Below, one piece after another: positions 9,210 to 18,257 of a DNA stretch of 64,000 nt (positions are counted from its first letter, which is position 1; each line of letters begins with the position of its first letter). The notes beneath the pieces are model-generated. The model saw only the letters and a program-made list of their open reading frames with translations, did no database searches and had not been told where the DNA came from. The position numbers were made by a program, and so were the translations under genes. This DNA is from Bacteroidetes bacterium UBA4414 (GTDB taxonomy: Bacteria; Bacteroidota; Bacteroidia; Chitinophagales; Chitinophagaceae). The stretch spans positions 51,249-115,248 of the forward strand of contig DGQM01000014.1 of the NCBI GenBank assembly GCA_002389765.1, written 5' to 3'.

Positions 9210-9893
9210 ATGCGAATAGATATTATAACTGTTGTTCCTGATTTGCTGACGAGCCCCTTCAGTCATTCTATAATGAAAAGGGCACAGTCAAAAGGTTTGC
9301 TGGATGTGCAGGTGCACAACCTGCGCGACTATACGCCTTACAAGCAGGCACAGGTAGACGACTACCAGTTTGGCGGTGGTGCAGGCATGGTAATGATGCC
9401 CGAGCCCTTGGCTATACTGATAGAGAAGCTGCAAGGTGAACGCAAATATGACGAGATAATCTACATGACGCCTGATGGCAAACAGTTCAACCAGCAAACG
9501 GCTAATATGCTGTCGATGCGGGAGAACCTGATGATAATATGCGGGCATTATAAAGGTATAGATGACCGCATCAGGGAGCACTTTGTGACGATGGAGATAT
9601 CTATTGGCGATTATGTACTGAGTGGGGGAGAATTGGCAGCGGCTGTGGTGGTAGATGCAATTGGCAGGCTGATACCGGGTGTGCTGAACGATGAAACGTC
9701 TGCCCTGTTCGATTCTTATCAGGATGGATTGCTGGCACCGCCTGTATATACCCGCCCTGCCGACTTCAGGGGGTGGAAAGTGCCCGATGTGCTGCTGAGT
9801 GGCGACCCTAAAAAGGTAGATGCGTGGAGGCTGGAACAGTCTTTGAAACGCACTGCGGAGCGCAGGCCCGATTTGCTGGATGATGATAAGTAG
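9210..9893 (+). CDS. trmD: tRNA (guanine37-N1)-methyltransferase TrmD
   Basis: A 227-residue SPOUT-class methyltransferase that makes m1G37 in tRNAs and so prevents frameshifting. Visible hallmarks: MRIDIITVVPDLL at the start, DDYQFGGGAGMVMMPEP in the N-terminal half, and the knot region with ICGHYKGIDDRI and EISIGDYVLSGGELAA, which binds S-adenosylmethionine. Length is normal for the family. It lies between rimM and rplS as in most bacteria. Confidence 0.97.
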   Translation: MRIDIITVVPDLLTSPFSHSIMKRAQSKGLLDVQVHNLRDYTPYKQAQVDDYQFGGGAGMVMMPEPLAILIEKLQGERKYDEIIYMTPDGKQFNQQTANMLSMRENLMIICGHYKGIDDRIREHFVTMEISIGDYVLSGGELAAAVVVDAIGRLIPGVLNDETSALFDSYQDGLLAPPVYTRPADFRGWKVPDVLLSGDPKKVDAWRLEQSLKRTAERRPDLLDDDK

Positions 9894-9985
9894 GCTGGAA
9901 TTGCTGAAAAGACTGAATTATTGCGTAATTTCGCATTTGTAAAACAGGTGCAGGTAAAAAGATTTGAGAGATTTAAATTAAAATT

Positions 9986-10015
9986 TTGAATTTATCAGAC
10001 TACTCATTACCTTTG
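9986..10015 (+). promoter_or_regulatory. Promoter of rplS
   Basis: TTG at 9986-9988 and TACCTTTG at 10008-10015 are separated by 19 bases, matching the Bacteroidota TTG / TAnnTTTG arrangement. The rplS ATG lies at 10037, so L19 can be expressed independently of trmD. Confidence 0.65.
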
Positions 10016-10036
10016 CAGACCGAAAATAATACTAAA

Positions 10037-10408
10037 ATGGATACCGTAGTAGCATTTGTACAAGAGCAGATGACTGGGAAGAAAGAATTTCCAAAGTTCA
10101 AAGCCGGTGATAACGTAACCGTTAACTATAAAATCATTGAAGGTGCTAAGGAACGTATCCAGGCATTTAAAGGTGATGTTATTAAACGTCAGGGTCGTGG
10201 TTATACACAAACATTTACTGTTCGCAAAATGTCTGACGGTGTAGGTGTTGAGCGTCTGTTTCCTTTGTACTCTCCAAATATCGAGTCTATCGAAGTGCAC
10301 AAAACAGGTCGTGTTCGTCGTGCTAAACTGTTCTACCAACGTGAACGTCAGGGTAAATCTGCACGTATCAAAGAAAAGAAATACATCGCTGTGGCAAAAG
10401 CAAAATAA
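10037..10408 (+). CDS. rplS: 50S ribosomal protein L19
   Basis: A 123-residue ribosomal protein at the 30S-50S interface. The body matches L19: FKAGDNVTVNYKIIEG, RIQAFKGDVIKRQGRG, ERLFPLYSPNIESIEV and the basic end RVRRAKLFYQRERQGKSARIK. The frame is open upstream to 9986, but the start is the ATG at 10037, because the promoter box at 10008-10015 lies in the extension. It closes the rimM-trmD-rplS cluster and is followed by a strong terminator. Confidence 0.96.
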   Translation: MDTVVAFVQEQMTGKKEFPKFKAGDNVTVNYKIIEGAKERIQAFKGDVIKRQGRGYTQTFTVRKMSDGVGVERLFPLYSPNIESIEVHKTGRVRRAKLFYQRERQGKSARIKEKKYIAVAKAK

Positions 10409-10431
10409 GCCACCTCGTTATATCATTCAGG

Positions 10432-10460
10432 AAATCCCGCTCTGCAAAGATGCGGGATTT
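10432..10460 (+). terminator. Rho-independent terminator after rplS
   Basis: A 9-bp stem (AAATCCCGC at 10432-10440 with GCGGGATTT at 10452-10460) and an 11-base loop, followed by a T run. Confidence 0.85.
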
Positions 10461-10598
10461 TTTGTGCCCATACGCCTTGTTAATGCATCGTTAAGCGCTT
10501 GCAAAACAGATGTTAATGTATAGTAGTAATTTGTTATTAGGTTGTTATCAGAGGGAACTTAGCCTATTAATCATTTACCTCTCAAATTAATACGGCTT

Positions 10599-11180
10599 AT
10601 GAAAAACAAACTATTGATTGCTGCATGTGCATTGGCATTCGCCACATCTTGTAATAAAGCTACAAACACAGCCATCCCGACTGCTAACAATGCTAATACT
10701 GTAGAAAGTGCAGACTTGCAATCTACAGCTATGTCAAAAAGCAGCGGTAGGCCATTTAAGGGTAGCCTCAGCTACAGCATCAACACATCATTGGGACTGT
10801 CTTGCAACTGTGGTGCTATGGCAACAGTGGGCGATTTTGAAGGTACAGGTACAGTAACGCACGTGGGATTGCTGAAAGCTAAGAACAAAACATGCGTAGC
10901 TCCCATCATAGTTAGTGGCAATTATGTAGGTAATCATGTTGTGGTAAAATGTGCATCTTTCGTTGCCGCAAATGGCGATGAGATATATTGCAATATACCT
11001 GCTTACGATCTGTACTTCACCGCAAACGGTGTAGCTACAGGTACACTGGAAGCAGAATTTACAGGTGGTACAGGCAGGTTTGCAGGTGCTACAGGCAGCT
11101 TTACAGGTACTATGACGGTGCCGTTGAGCAATCCCGGATTGGCGGTATTGAGTAATATAAACGGTACTATCAATTACTAA
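10599..11180 (+). CDS. Secreted lipoprotein of unknown function
   Basis: A 193-residue protein with a lipoprotein signal peptide (MKNKLLIAACALAFATSC; lipobox ATSC, modified Cys18). The mature part has five further cysteines and ends with a glycine/threonine-rich segment around GGTGRFAGATGSFTG. That motif recurs in secreted beta-rich proteins of several phyla. No catalytic motif is visible. It is monocistronic, flanked by terminators at 10432-10460 and 11208-11235. Confidence 0.78.
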   Translation: MKNKLLIAACALAFATSCNKATNTAIPTANNANTVESADLQSTAMSKSSGRPFKGSLSYSINTSLGLSCNCGAMATVGDFEGTGTVTHVGLLKAKNKTCVAPIIVSGNYVGNHVVVKCASFVAANGDEIYCNIPAYDLYFTANGVATGTLEAEFTGGTGRFAGATGSFTGTMTVPLSNPGLAVLSNINGTINY

Positions 11181-11207
11181 TCAAGTCAGTTTGTTCTGTT
11201 TGATAAT

Positions 11208-11235
11208 GTCCCTGCTTCCGTACGGAGGCGGGGAC
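11208..11235 (+). terminator. Terminator hairpin after the lipoprotein gene
   Basis: A 12-bp stem (11208-11219 with 11224-11235, including two G-T pairs) and a GTAC loop. The downstream T-tract is short. Confidence 0.65.
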
Positions 11236-11368
11236 TCTCATTTTATGTAGAATTAATTTCGTTTAATTGGTAAACTGTTCATAATCTGCTATATTCATAA
11301 GGTTAACGAGAGTATAATTACTCTTATTTAGAAAATATTTAATAATTTCGCGCAAAATTTTTAAGAGT

Positions 11369-12421
11369 ATGAATTGGAACCCTGCAGGAATGGTGGAAGA
11401 ATTGACTTCTACATCGCACAAACTGGCTAAAGGCTACGAGACATTGCAAAACATGGAGGATGTGCAACTGGCAACAACACCAAAAGAATTGGTGTGGAGC
11501 AGTGGCCACGTGAAAATGTATCATTACATCCGCGAAACACCTGCTAAGAGCAAAACTCCGGTGCTGGTTTCTTTCGCTATGCTGAACAGGCACGATGTGC
11601 TTGATCTGCAACCTGACCGCAGCCTGATGAAAAAACTGCTGGAAGAAGGTCTGGATATCTATATCATGGACTGGGGTTATCCTACAAAAGCAGACCGCTA
11701 CGAAACAATGGAAGACTACATCGACGGTTATATGAACGATGCAGTTGACTTTGTACGCAAAAGCAATAAAGTAGATAAAATCCACAAGATGGGTATCTGC
11801 CAAGGTGGTACATTCAGCATGATATATGCATCACTGTATCCTGAAAAACTGAAATCACTTACTACATATGTTGCTCCATACGAATTCAGCACCAATACTT
11901 GTATGCTGTATCGCTGGACAAAACACATAGATGTAGATGCTATCGTTGACAGCGTAGGTACTGTACCTGGTGAAATGGTTGATGGCGCATTTGGTATGTT
12001 GAAGCCAAGCATGAACATCAGCAAATACATTGGCGTGATGGATAGCTTGGGTGATAAAGACAAAATGGAAAACTTCCTGCGCATGGAAAAATGGAAAGGC
12101 GATTTGCCTGCTATTCCGGGCGAGATGTATCGTAAATACATCAAAGACCTTTTCCGCGACAACAAACTGATAAAAGGTGAAATGACACTGGGTGGACGTG
12201 CTATTGATTTGAAAAACATGACTGTGCCTTTCCTGAATGTATATGCTACAGATGATAACATCATCCCTAACGAAAGTACATTGCCTATCATGGAAGCTAT
12301 CGGCACGAAGGATAAAACAAATTATCCTTTCCCTGGTGGACACATTGGTGTGTTTGTAGGTGGTAAGAGCCAGAAGGAACTTGCACCTGCTGTTGCTAAA
12401 TGGGTAATAGAAAGAGGTTAG
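11369..12421 (+). CDS. phaC: Class III polyhydroxyalkanoate synthase, PhaC subunit
   Basis: A 350-residue alpha/beta-hydrolase-fold enzyme that polymerises hydroxyacyl-CoA into PHA storage polymer. The lipase box has cysteine as nucleophile (MGICQGGTF, Cys144). Asp296 in YATDD and His325 in GGHIGVFVGGKSQK complete the triad, with spacing matching class III PhaC. Class I and II enzymes are far longer. Class III PhaC normally works with PhaE, usually encoded next to it; no PhaE- or PhaR-like gene occurs in this window. It ends at a bidirectional-looking hairpin (12485-12511). The next gene is another alpha/beta hydrolase, and ppk2 follows in the opposite orientation. Confidence 0.88.
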   Translation: MNWNPAGMVEELTSTSHKLAKGYETLQNMEDVQLATTPKELVWSSGHVKMYHYIRETPAKSKTPVLVSFAMLNRHDVLDLQPDRSLMKKLLEEGLDIYIMDWGYPTKADRYETMEDYIDGYMNDAVDFVRKSNKVDKIHKMGICQGGTFSMIYASLYPEKLKSLTTYVAPYEFSTNTCMLYRWTKHIDVDAIVDSVGTVPGEMVDGAFGMLKPSMNISKYIGVMDSLGDKDKMENFLRMEKWKGDLPAIPGEMYRKYIKDLFRDNKLIKGEMTLGGRAIDLKNMTVPFLNVYATDDNIIPNESTLPIMEAIGTKDKTNYPFPGGHIGVFVGGKSQKELAPAVAKWVIERG

Positions 12422-12484
12422 TTTTTAGTTGATTGGTTGACTTGTTGAATAGTTAATCAGTTGATGCATAATAAGCTCATAGAT

Positions 12485-12511
12485 AAAAGGTGTGCGTGAT
12501 GCGCACCTTTT
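12485..12511 (+). terminator. Terminator after phaC
   Basis: AAAAGGTG at 12485-12492 pairs with CACCTTTT at 12504-12511, extended inward by further pairs, and is followed by a TGTTTT tail. The two earliest possible start codons of the next gene (GTG 12490, ATG 12499) lie within this hairpin, which makes them unlikely. Confidence 0.75.
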
Positions 12512-12543
12512 GTTTTATATTGAATAATAATAGCAGAACGGAA

Positions 12544-13404
12544 TTGATACACACAGCACAAAAGCAGTTTGCCATACATCATGCAGTACTTTCTAACGGC
12601 TGCAATATGGCATATATAGACGAGGGTAGCGGCGAGCATACACTGGTATTTGTACACGGTCTTGCCACCTATGGTGGTAGCTGGAAGTACCAGATAGAAA
12701 CACTCAAAGAACACTACAGGTGTATAGCGATAGACTTGCCGGGCAATGGCTATTCTGACAGGGGCAACTATGATTACAGTATGCACTTCTACGCAGGTTG
12801 TGTGTACGATTTTATACAAAAACTGAGGTTGAAGAATGTAGTACTTGTTGGTCACTCTATGGGAGGACAGGTAGTGTTGCACCTGCTTGAAAACGTGCAG
12901 GATGCAGCCGAAAAACTGATACTGTGTGCGCCTGCGGGCTTTGAAACATTTACAGCGTTCGAGCGCTCGATGTATAAATCGACCATAACAACGCTTGATA
13001 TGTTCAGCACAGAAGAGAACAGTCTGCGCCAGAGCATACGTACCAGTTTCTTTCAGTACCCCAAGCAGATAGATGAAATGGTGGAGGAGCTGGTGCAGAT
13101 AATGCGTTCGCACTCTACACGTAGCTACAGACAAATGGTAGAGGCTTGTGTAAACAGTATGCTGGATGAACCAGTATATGATAATCTGGGGCTGATAGAG
13201 CAACCAACACTGGTACTATACGGTGAGCGTGATGCGCTGATACCCAACAGGTGGATACACCCCGTAACAACACAACACATTGCAGAACAAGGTGTGCACA
13301 AAATGCAATATGCCAAACTGGAAATGATAGCACAATGCGGACACTTTCTGCAATTAGAAAAGCCGCATCTTGTAAATGCGGCTATCAAAAAGTTTGTGGG
13401 TTAA
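12544..13404 (+). CDS. Alpha/beta hydrolase
   Basis: A serine hydrolase of the alpha/beta fold. Visible features: the oxyanion HG motif in TLVFVHGLATYGGSW, the nucleophile elbow GHSMGG, the acid in YGERDALIP, and the catalytic His in AQCGHFLQLEKP. The substrate cannot be told from sequence. The frame is open from 12490, but that start lies in the phaC terminator, so I use TTG at 12544; ATG at 12607 would cut the first strand. The position after phaC hints at a role in PHA or acyl-CoA metabolism, but that is inference. The stop directly abuts the stop of the convergent ppk2. Confidence 0.82.
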   Translation: MIHTAQKQFAIHHAVLSNGCNMAYIDEGSGEHTLVFVHGLATYGGSWKYQIETLKEHYRCIAIDLPGNGYSDRGNYDYSMHFYAGCVYDFIQKLRLKNVVLVGHSMGGQVVLHLLENVQDAAEKLILCAPAGFETFTAFERSMYKSTITTLDMFSTEENSLRQSIRTSFFQYPKQIDEMVEELVQIMRSHSTRSYRQMVEACVNSMLDEPVYDNLGLIEQPTLVLYGERDALIPNRWIHPVTTQHIAEQGVHKMQYAKLEMIAQCGHFLQLEKPHLVNAAIKKFVG

Positions 13405-14151
13405 TTATTTTTTCATTCCCGGATATTTCATCTTCAATTCTACTAAAGCATCGCGCAGTAGCTTGGCTACAAGGTAAGACTTGTACCAGTTCTGGTCGGC
13501 AGGAATAATGTTCCATTCAGGTTCGTTGCACTTGTTGAAGACCTCTTCGTAGTAGCCCATATACGTATCCCACAGTTGCGATTCTTCAATGTCTTTGGCA
13601 TTGTACTTCCACATTTTTTGCGGCACTTTCATGCGCTCCTGCAAGCGTGCCAGTTGCTCCTCACGCGATACGTGCAGGTATAGCTTGATGATATGTGTAT
13701 TGTTGTGGTTGATAAGCAGTTTTTCAAAATCGTTGATGGCAGCCATGCGTTTTACCGCTGTCTTATCATCTATAATATTGTGTACAAGTGTTACCAATAC
13801 ATCTTCGTAATGCGAGCGGTTGAAGACCTGTATCATGCCTTTGGCGGGTGCATGTTCATGTATGCGCCACAGGAAATCATGGCTCAGTTCTTCGGGCGTA
13901 GGCACTTTGAAAGATGTTACCTGCACACCTTGCGGGTTCATGCAACCGAATACATCACGTATCAATCCGTCTTTGCCGCTGGCATCCATACCTTGTATTA
14001 CTACCAGTATGCTATGCTTTCCTTCGGCATATAGCAGGTTTTGCAGTTCATCAAGCTCGCCCTGTATGGCAGCCAGTTTCTTTTTGGTAGCATCCTTGTC
14101 AAGATGCTTAGGTGCTTTGGTATCTATTTTACTGAGCTTAATTTTTGCCAT
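13405..14151 (-). CDS. ppk2: Polyphosphate kinase 2 family protein
   Basis: A 248-residue PPK2-type enzyme that transfers phosphate between polyphosphate and nucleotides in the cytoplasm. Walker A is seen as QGMDASGKDG, the Walker B-like region as FNRSHYEDVLV, and the lid region follows around LQERMKVPQKMWKYN. The single-domain length fits the group that includes enzymes regenerating ADP/ATP from AMP. Which nucleotide is preferred cannot be read from the motifs alone. It converges on the hydrolase gene with no gap between the stop codons. Confidence 0.92.
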   Translation of the reverse strand: MAKIKLSKIDTKAPKHLDKDATKKKLAAIQGELDELQNLLYAEGKHSILVVIQGMDASGKDGLIRDVFGCMNPQGVQVTSFKVPTPEELSHDFLWRIHEHAPAKGMIQVFNRSHYEDVLVTLVHNIIDDKTAVKRMAAINDFEKLLINHNNTHIIKLYLHVSREEQLARLQERMKVPQKMWKYNAKDIEESQLWDTYMGYYEEVFNKCNEPEWNIIPADQNWYKSYLVAKLLRDALVELKMKYPGMKK

Positions 14152-14176
14152 ACAGTGGTGTGTTTTGTTGTATTAA

Positions 14177-16420
14177 CTATTCGTCGAAACTGCTGAGCAT
14201 TTTGCGATATGCTTTGATGAAGATAGCACCCAGATTTTTGTGTGGTGGTATATAATCATCAAACATGCCTTTAGCAGTCTCCCTGCCTTTAGTGGCAAAG
14301 TAGCCATTCAGCCCGCGCCAAGATGTAATCCAGTCAACATCGTTGCCCGCCAGTATCTGGTCGTTGATGCTGCGGATGATAGGCTCGTTTACACTCATAG
14401 AACCTACTTGCTTTGATGATATGATGTGCGCATCAGGAGAATGATCTAACACCTTGCCCAGATTGTGATAACCACCGCAAGAACCCAGCATTACGATTTT
14501 TGTTTCGCGTTGCAATTGGTCTATCGTCAATGGCAGGTGGTAGCTGTGTCCACGGTGTATAACTACAGATGGATGTATTTCTTTTTCTGCCAGATATTTT
14601 GCCAGTTCTTTTTGTGCTTCTTCATCGCCCGGTTCAGGTATCGGCAGGTTTGCATAGATAACTATCTTCTTGCCTTGCAGCGATGTTATCTCTGCCCAGT
14701 ATTTATTTGTAACAACTTTCCATTTGTCTTTAGGGAAATTGCCCATAAAGCTGGTGTAAGATGTTTTACCATCTTCATCGCCGTAGAAGAATACCTGCTC
14801 ATAAACAATGTCCGAATCATTGGTCAGGTTTTTGTTCATCACCATGCTGATAGGCGGCAGGTTCAGCTTGTCTGATTGCATGGCAGCTGTAGAGCTATCC
14901 ATACCTTTCAGGCCTTCGAAAAGTGTAGCCAATAAACCATACACTATCACACCCTTCTTGCTGCGGAATTTGTATGATGCTTCGTAGTTCTCTTTTACTT
15001 GTTTTTCGAGGAATACAGCAAGGCTGGAGTCTTCTATACTGCCAAATGCATCGGCAACGTCTACAGCATCTTCCAGTTCATCGTCTTTGCCTTGTTCAAG
15101 ACCAGCAATGAAGCTGCGCATCACATTGTTCTTGTTATCAGCATCCATAGTGCCGAGGAATGTTGCCAGTGTGTTGTAACCAGCACACATACGGATGAAC
15201 GTACGGAATTTGTCGCGGTGAACTTTTTCCAGCAACTGATCGCCCGTCATTGGCTTCATGCGTTCCAGCATGCGCTTGTAGGTGCCGAGGAAGCTACTTG
15301 TATAAATTTCATCCTGACCGTACACCATGATGAAATACAATACCTCGGGTGGGAAGCTTTCGATGCATTTGAAACGAACAGGGTCTTTCTCTTCGTGCAG
15401 GTCGTTCATCTCGCGGATGTACTTCATGCTACGATACTTCAGCTCATCGGTATAAGTATCGCCGCCCAAAGACACTTGCTCCAGTTTCAGCCTTACCAGA
15501 TTCTGGTAAAACAAATCGTGGTTAGATGTTATCTGGTCTATTTCTGCAATAGTCTTTTTCTTGGTATGGATATCATTCAGGAATGGCATTGCCTTCAAGG
15601 GCGATTTAGATTCCTGCGATATGCGCACAATGGTTTGTACCAGCGGGTCTTTGCTGCGCTTTACAGCATTGCTCAGTACATAGTTGGTAGATGATGCATA
15701 GTTGAAAACCTCATTAGGCACTACCTTAGCAGCTGCGGCTACCACATCATCTGCATAGCTTTCGTTCGCGAACTCGCTGAGGCGCAGTATCATTTTCTGC
15801 GGCTCTTGCTTGCCCATTTCTGTAAAGATGAATACACGCTCCTCGCTGTTTGGCTCGAAGAGGTATTTCACATTGTTCAGTGTCTGGAAATTGATATTCT
15901 TTTTTACAAAGTCCAAGCTCGTGCCTTCATTGCGGGCAATGATAAGGTCGCGCATGTTGTATATCTGCTTACGGTAGAAAACAGGATCTGCTTTTACATC
16001 AGAGTTAAAAGCATACAGCATTTCATTGATGGCTTTCAGGCAACGTATTTTTTCCTGATTGTCCATGATGGCATCTCTGGTTTTCGGTGGCAGGTTTTCT
16101 ACCATTTTCTGCATCTGATCTACCACCTGAAACATGGCAGTATTGAGGCTTAGGTTGATAACAGAATCGTCTGTATAATACAGCTCACGATTGCGCATTA
16201 CACCGTCTGATGCATCTGCACGGTTTTGTTCTTTATCTATTTTATCATGCCACATCTGCCTGTTGCGGGGGATGGGTTGCAACAGTGTATCTATTTCGTA
16301 GATGCTTGGTTCTTTCTTCTTTTCTTCCTTCTTTTTGGTGCGTACCGATTGTGCATCGGCAGGCATTGCAAAAGAACAGGCTATTACCGGAAGTAATATA
16401 TATAGATAGTAACGATTCAT
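14177..16420 (-). CDS. Large secreted protein with caspase-like C-terminal region
   Basis: A 747-residue exported protein. The start is the ATG at 16420, giving a signal peptide (MNRYYLYILLPVIACSF... ending PADAQ). A Lys/Glu-rich linker follows, then about 550 residues of predicted helical sequence with no motif I recognise. Near the C-terminus a beta-strand and HRGHSYH (His622, 625, 628) are followed 20-26 residues later by a hydrophobic strand ending in LGSCGG (Cys648). This is the His-Gly ... Ser/Ala-Cys pattern of clan CD cysteine peptidases (caspase, CHAT, gingipain types), so a peptidase function is possible but unproven. It is preceded on its strand by glyA and a terminator. Confidence 0.72.
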   Translation of the reverse strand: MNRYYLYILLPVIACSFAMPADAQSVRTKKKEEKKKEPSIYEIDTLLQPIPRNRQMWHDKIDKEQNRADASDGVMRNRELYYTDDSVINLSLNTAMFQVVDQMQKMVENLPPKTRDAIMDNQEKIRCLKAINEMLYAFNSDVKADPVFYRKQIYNMRDLIIARNEGTSLDFVKKNINFQTLNNVKYLFEPNSEERVFIFTEMGKQEPQKMILRLSEFANESYADDVVAAAAKVVPNEVFNYASSTNYVLSNAVKRSKDPLVQTIVRISQESKSPLKAMPFLNDIHTKKKTIAEIDQITSNHDLFYQNLVRLKLEQVSLGGDTYTDELKYRSMKYIREMNDLHEEKDPVRFKCIESFPPEVLYFIMVYGQDEIYTSSFLGTYKRMLERMKPMTGDQLLEKVHRDKFRTFIRMCAGYNTLATFLGTMDADNKNNVMRSFIAGLEQGKDDELEDAVDVADAFGSIEDSSLAVFLEKQVKENYEASYKFRSKKGVIVYGLLATLFEGLKGMDSSTAAMQSDKLNLPPISMVMNKNLTNDSDIVYEQVFFYGDEDGKTSYTSFMGNFPKDKWKVVTNKYWAEITSLQGKKIVIYANLPIPEPGDEEAQKELAKYLAEKEIHPSVVIHRGHSYHLPLTIDQLQRETKIVMLGSCGGYHNLGKVLDHSPDAHIISSKQVGSMSVNEPIIRSINDQILAGNDVDWITSWRGLNGYFATKGRETAKGMFDDYIPPHKNLGAIFIKAYRKMLSSFDE

Positions 16421-16480
16421 GTATGTTTTATTAGTGCATATGTGCTTGAAGCACAAGAGCATGAAGCTACAAAAATAAGA

Positions 16481-16521
16481 AAAGCCGCCGTGTTAAGGTT
16501 ATTCTAAACAGCAGCGGCTTT
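16481..16521 (-). terminator. Terminator after glyA
   Basis: AAAGCCGC at 16481-16488 pairs with GCGGCTTT at 16514-16521. Read on the minus strand the hairpin is followed by TTCTTATTTTTG, so it ends glyA transcription before the 16420 gene. Confidence 0.7.
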
Positions 16522-16542
16522 AAATTTTATATGTGTAATGAA

Positions 16543-17820
16543 TTACATCTCAGGATAGAGCGGGAACTGTTGCATGAACTCGTTCACCTCGCCACGTACG
16601 GTAGCTATCACATTTTCATCATCAGGAGACATCAATACACGATCCAGCCAGTTGATGATGTGTGGCATGTGTTCTTCTTTCAGTCCGCGTGTAGTAACAG
16701 CAGGCACACCTATGCGGATACCCGAAGTGATGAACGGCGACTTATCATCGAACGGAACCATGTTTTTGTTGATGGTAATATCTGCATGTACCAGTGTATT
16801 CTCCGCTTTCTTACCACTGATGTTTTTGTTGCGCAGGTCTATCAGCAGCAGGTGGTTGTCTGTACCACCAGATACGATGTTGTAACCTTTTTCTAACAAG
16901 GCAGCAGCAGCAGCTTGCGCGTTGTTGATAACCTGTTGTGTATATGCGCCAAATTCAGGTTGCAGTATTTCGTAGAAGGCAACAGCTTTTGCAGCTATCA
17001 CATGCTCCAACGGACCGCCTTGTGTACCCGGGAATACTGCAAGGTCAAGCATTTGGCTCAATGTCCTTGTTTCGCCTTTAGGGCCTGTAACGCCCCATGT
17101 GTTTTCAAAATCGTTCTTCATCATAATGAGGCCACCACGAGGTCCGCGCAATGTTTTGTGCGTAGTAGTGGTAACAAAATGACAATGATCGAATGGAGAT
17201 TTCAAATGCTTTTTAGCAATCAAACCTGCTGGGTGAGAGATGTCTGCCAGTACCAATGCGCCAATCTTATCTGCAACGGCACGGATGCGTTCATAATCCC
17301 AATCGCGGCTATATGCAGATGCACCACAGATAATCATTTTAGGCTTGTGCTCCAGTGCTTGTTTTTCCAGATGGTCGTAGTCTACGATACCATCTTCTTT
17401 GCGCACACCGTAGTGTACTGCTTTGTACAGCTTGCCGGAGAAGTTTACCGGAGAACCGTGTGTAAGGTGTCCTCCCATGCTAAGGTCGAGGCCCAGAATA
17501 GTATCGCCCGGTTGCAGGCAAGCCAGCATAACTGCAGCATTGGCCTGTGCGCCACTGTGCGGCTGCACGTTGGCATAGGTAACACCAAATATTTCTTTTA
17601 CACGGTCTATAGCCAGTTGTTCGCTTTTATCTACCACTTCGCAGCCACCATAGTAGCGGCGGCCGGGATAGCCTTCGGCATATTTATTAGTCATTACGCT
17701 GCCCATGGCATGCATAACCTGAGCACTGGTAAAGTTTTCAGAAGCTATCAATTCAAGGCCACGGCGCTGGCGCTCCAATTCTTCATGTATAAGCCCGAAA
17801 ATGGCGGTATCTCTTTGCAT
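16543..17820 (-). CDS. glyA: Serine hydroxymethyltransferase
   Basis: A 425-residue PLP enzyme that interconverts serine and glycine while charging tetrahydrofolate with a one-carbon unit. The N-terminal signature ELIASENFTS is present, and the PLP lysine lies in THKTLRGPRGG. Other conserved parts include YAEGYPGRRYYGG and the substrate-binding C-terminal HLLLIDLR. The chosen start is the ATG at 17820 (MQRDTAIF); the frame is open slightly further upstream. A terminator hairpin lies downstream. Confidence 0.97.
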   Translation of the reverse strand: MQRDTAIFGLIHEELERQRRGLELIASENFTSAQVMHAMGSVMTNKYAEGYPGRRYYGGCEVVDKSEQLAIDRVKEIFGVTYANVQPHSGAQANAAVMLACLQPGDTILGLDLSMGGHLTHGSPVNFSGKLYKAVHYGVRKEDGIVDYDHLEKQALEHKPKMIICGASAYSRDWDYERIRAVADKIGALVLADISHPAGLIAKKHLKSPFDHCHFVTTTTHKTLRGPRGGLIMMKNDFENTWGVTGPKGETRTLSQMLDLAVFPGTQGGPLEHVIAAKAVAFYEILQPEFGAYTQQVINNAQAAAAALLEKGYNIVSGGTDNHLLLIDLRNKNISGKKAENTLVHADITINKNMVPFDDKSPFITSGIRIGVPAVTTRGLKEEHMPHIINWLDRVLMSPDDENVIATVRGEVNEFMQQFPLYPEM

Positions 17821-17867
17821 TATTAGATGTAGATGTTTGGGATGCAAATATAACTATCTGTAGATGC

Positions 17868-18239
17868 TTATCGCAGCAATTTTGATATTACAAGCAATGC
17901 TATCTGTATCACACCGGCAAAAGTACCAACCATGGCATACCATAGCGATGTGATGTTGACAATCAGCATAGCCTGCCAAGCCCATGGCTTGTCTTGAAAA
18001 AAAGCCAGTGTTATGTATAGGCCCGCAAGCCCCCAGATAACGAAGATGAGTTTCATGGTTGTAGATTCGGGATTGATGCCCACTTTTTCAACAGCCTTGC
18101 TCCAGGGGCCTAATTGACCTGCATGCGCCCCCGACTTTGGACGAATATAATCGCCGGTAGCCAATGCACGGCTGCCGTCAAAAACCATGTAGCCAAAATT
18201 GAGTGTGGCTAAAAGGATAATAATCCACTTCATGAACAT
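17868..18239 (-). CDS. Small multi-pass membrane protein of unknown function
   Basis: A 123-residue protein with a hydrophobic N-terminus, a polar loop (about residues 25-58) and two or three more hydrophobic segments. I cannot assign a family. A second start codon two residues later (ATG at 18233) is equally plausible. It lies 18 bases after the CPBP gene stop and is probably the last gene of the mntH-CPBP transcription unit. Confidence 0.7.
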   Translation of the reverse strand: MFMKWIIILLATLNFGYMVFDGSRALATGDYIRPKSGAHAGQLGPWSKAVEKVGINPESTTMKLIFVIWGLAGLYITLAFFQDKPWAWQAMLIVNITSLWYAMVGTFAGVIQIALLVISKLLR

Positions 18240-18257
18240 AGCTGAGAAGATTTATCC

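Noticed and set aside
12490..12543. Upstream GTG/ATG start for the alpha/beta hydrolase
   Set aside because: These codons lie in or right at the phaC terminator hairpin (12485-12511).
16915..17826. Rightward 303-codon open frame opposite glyA
   Set aside because: Antisense shadow of a clearly conserved glyA.
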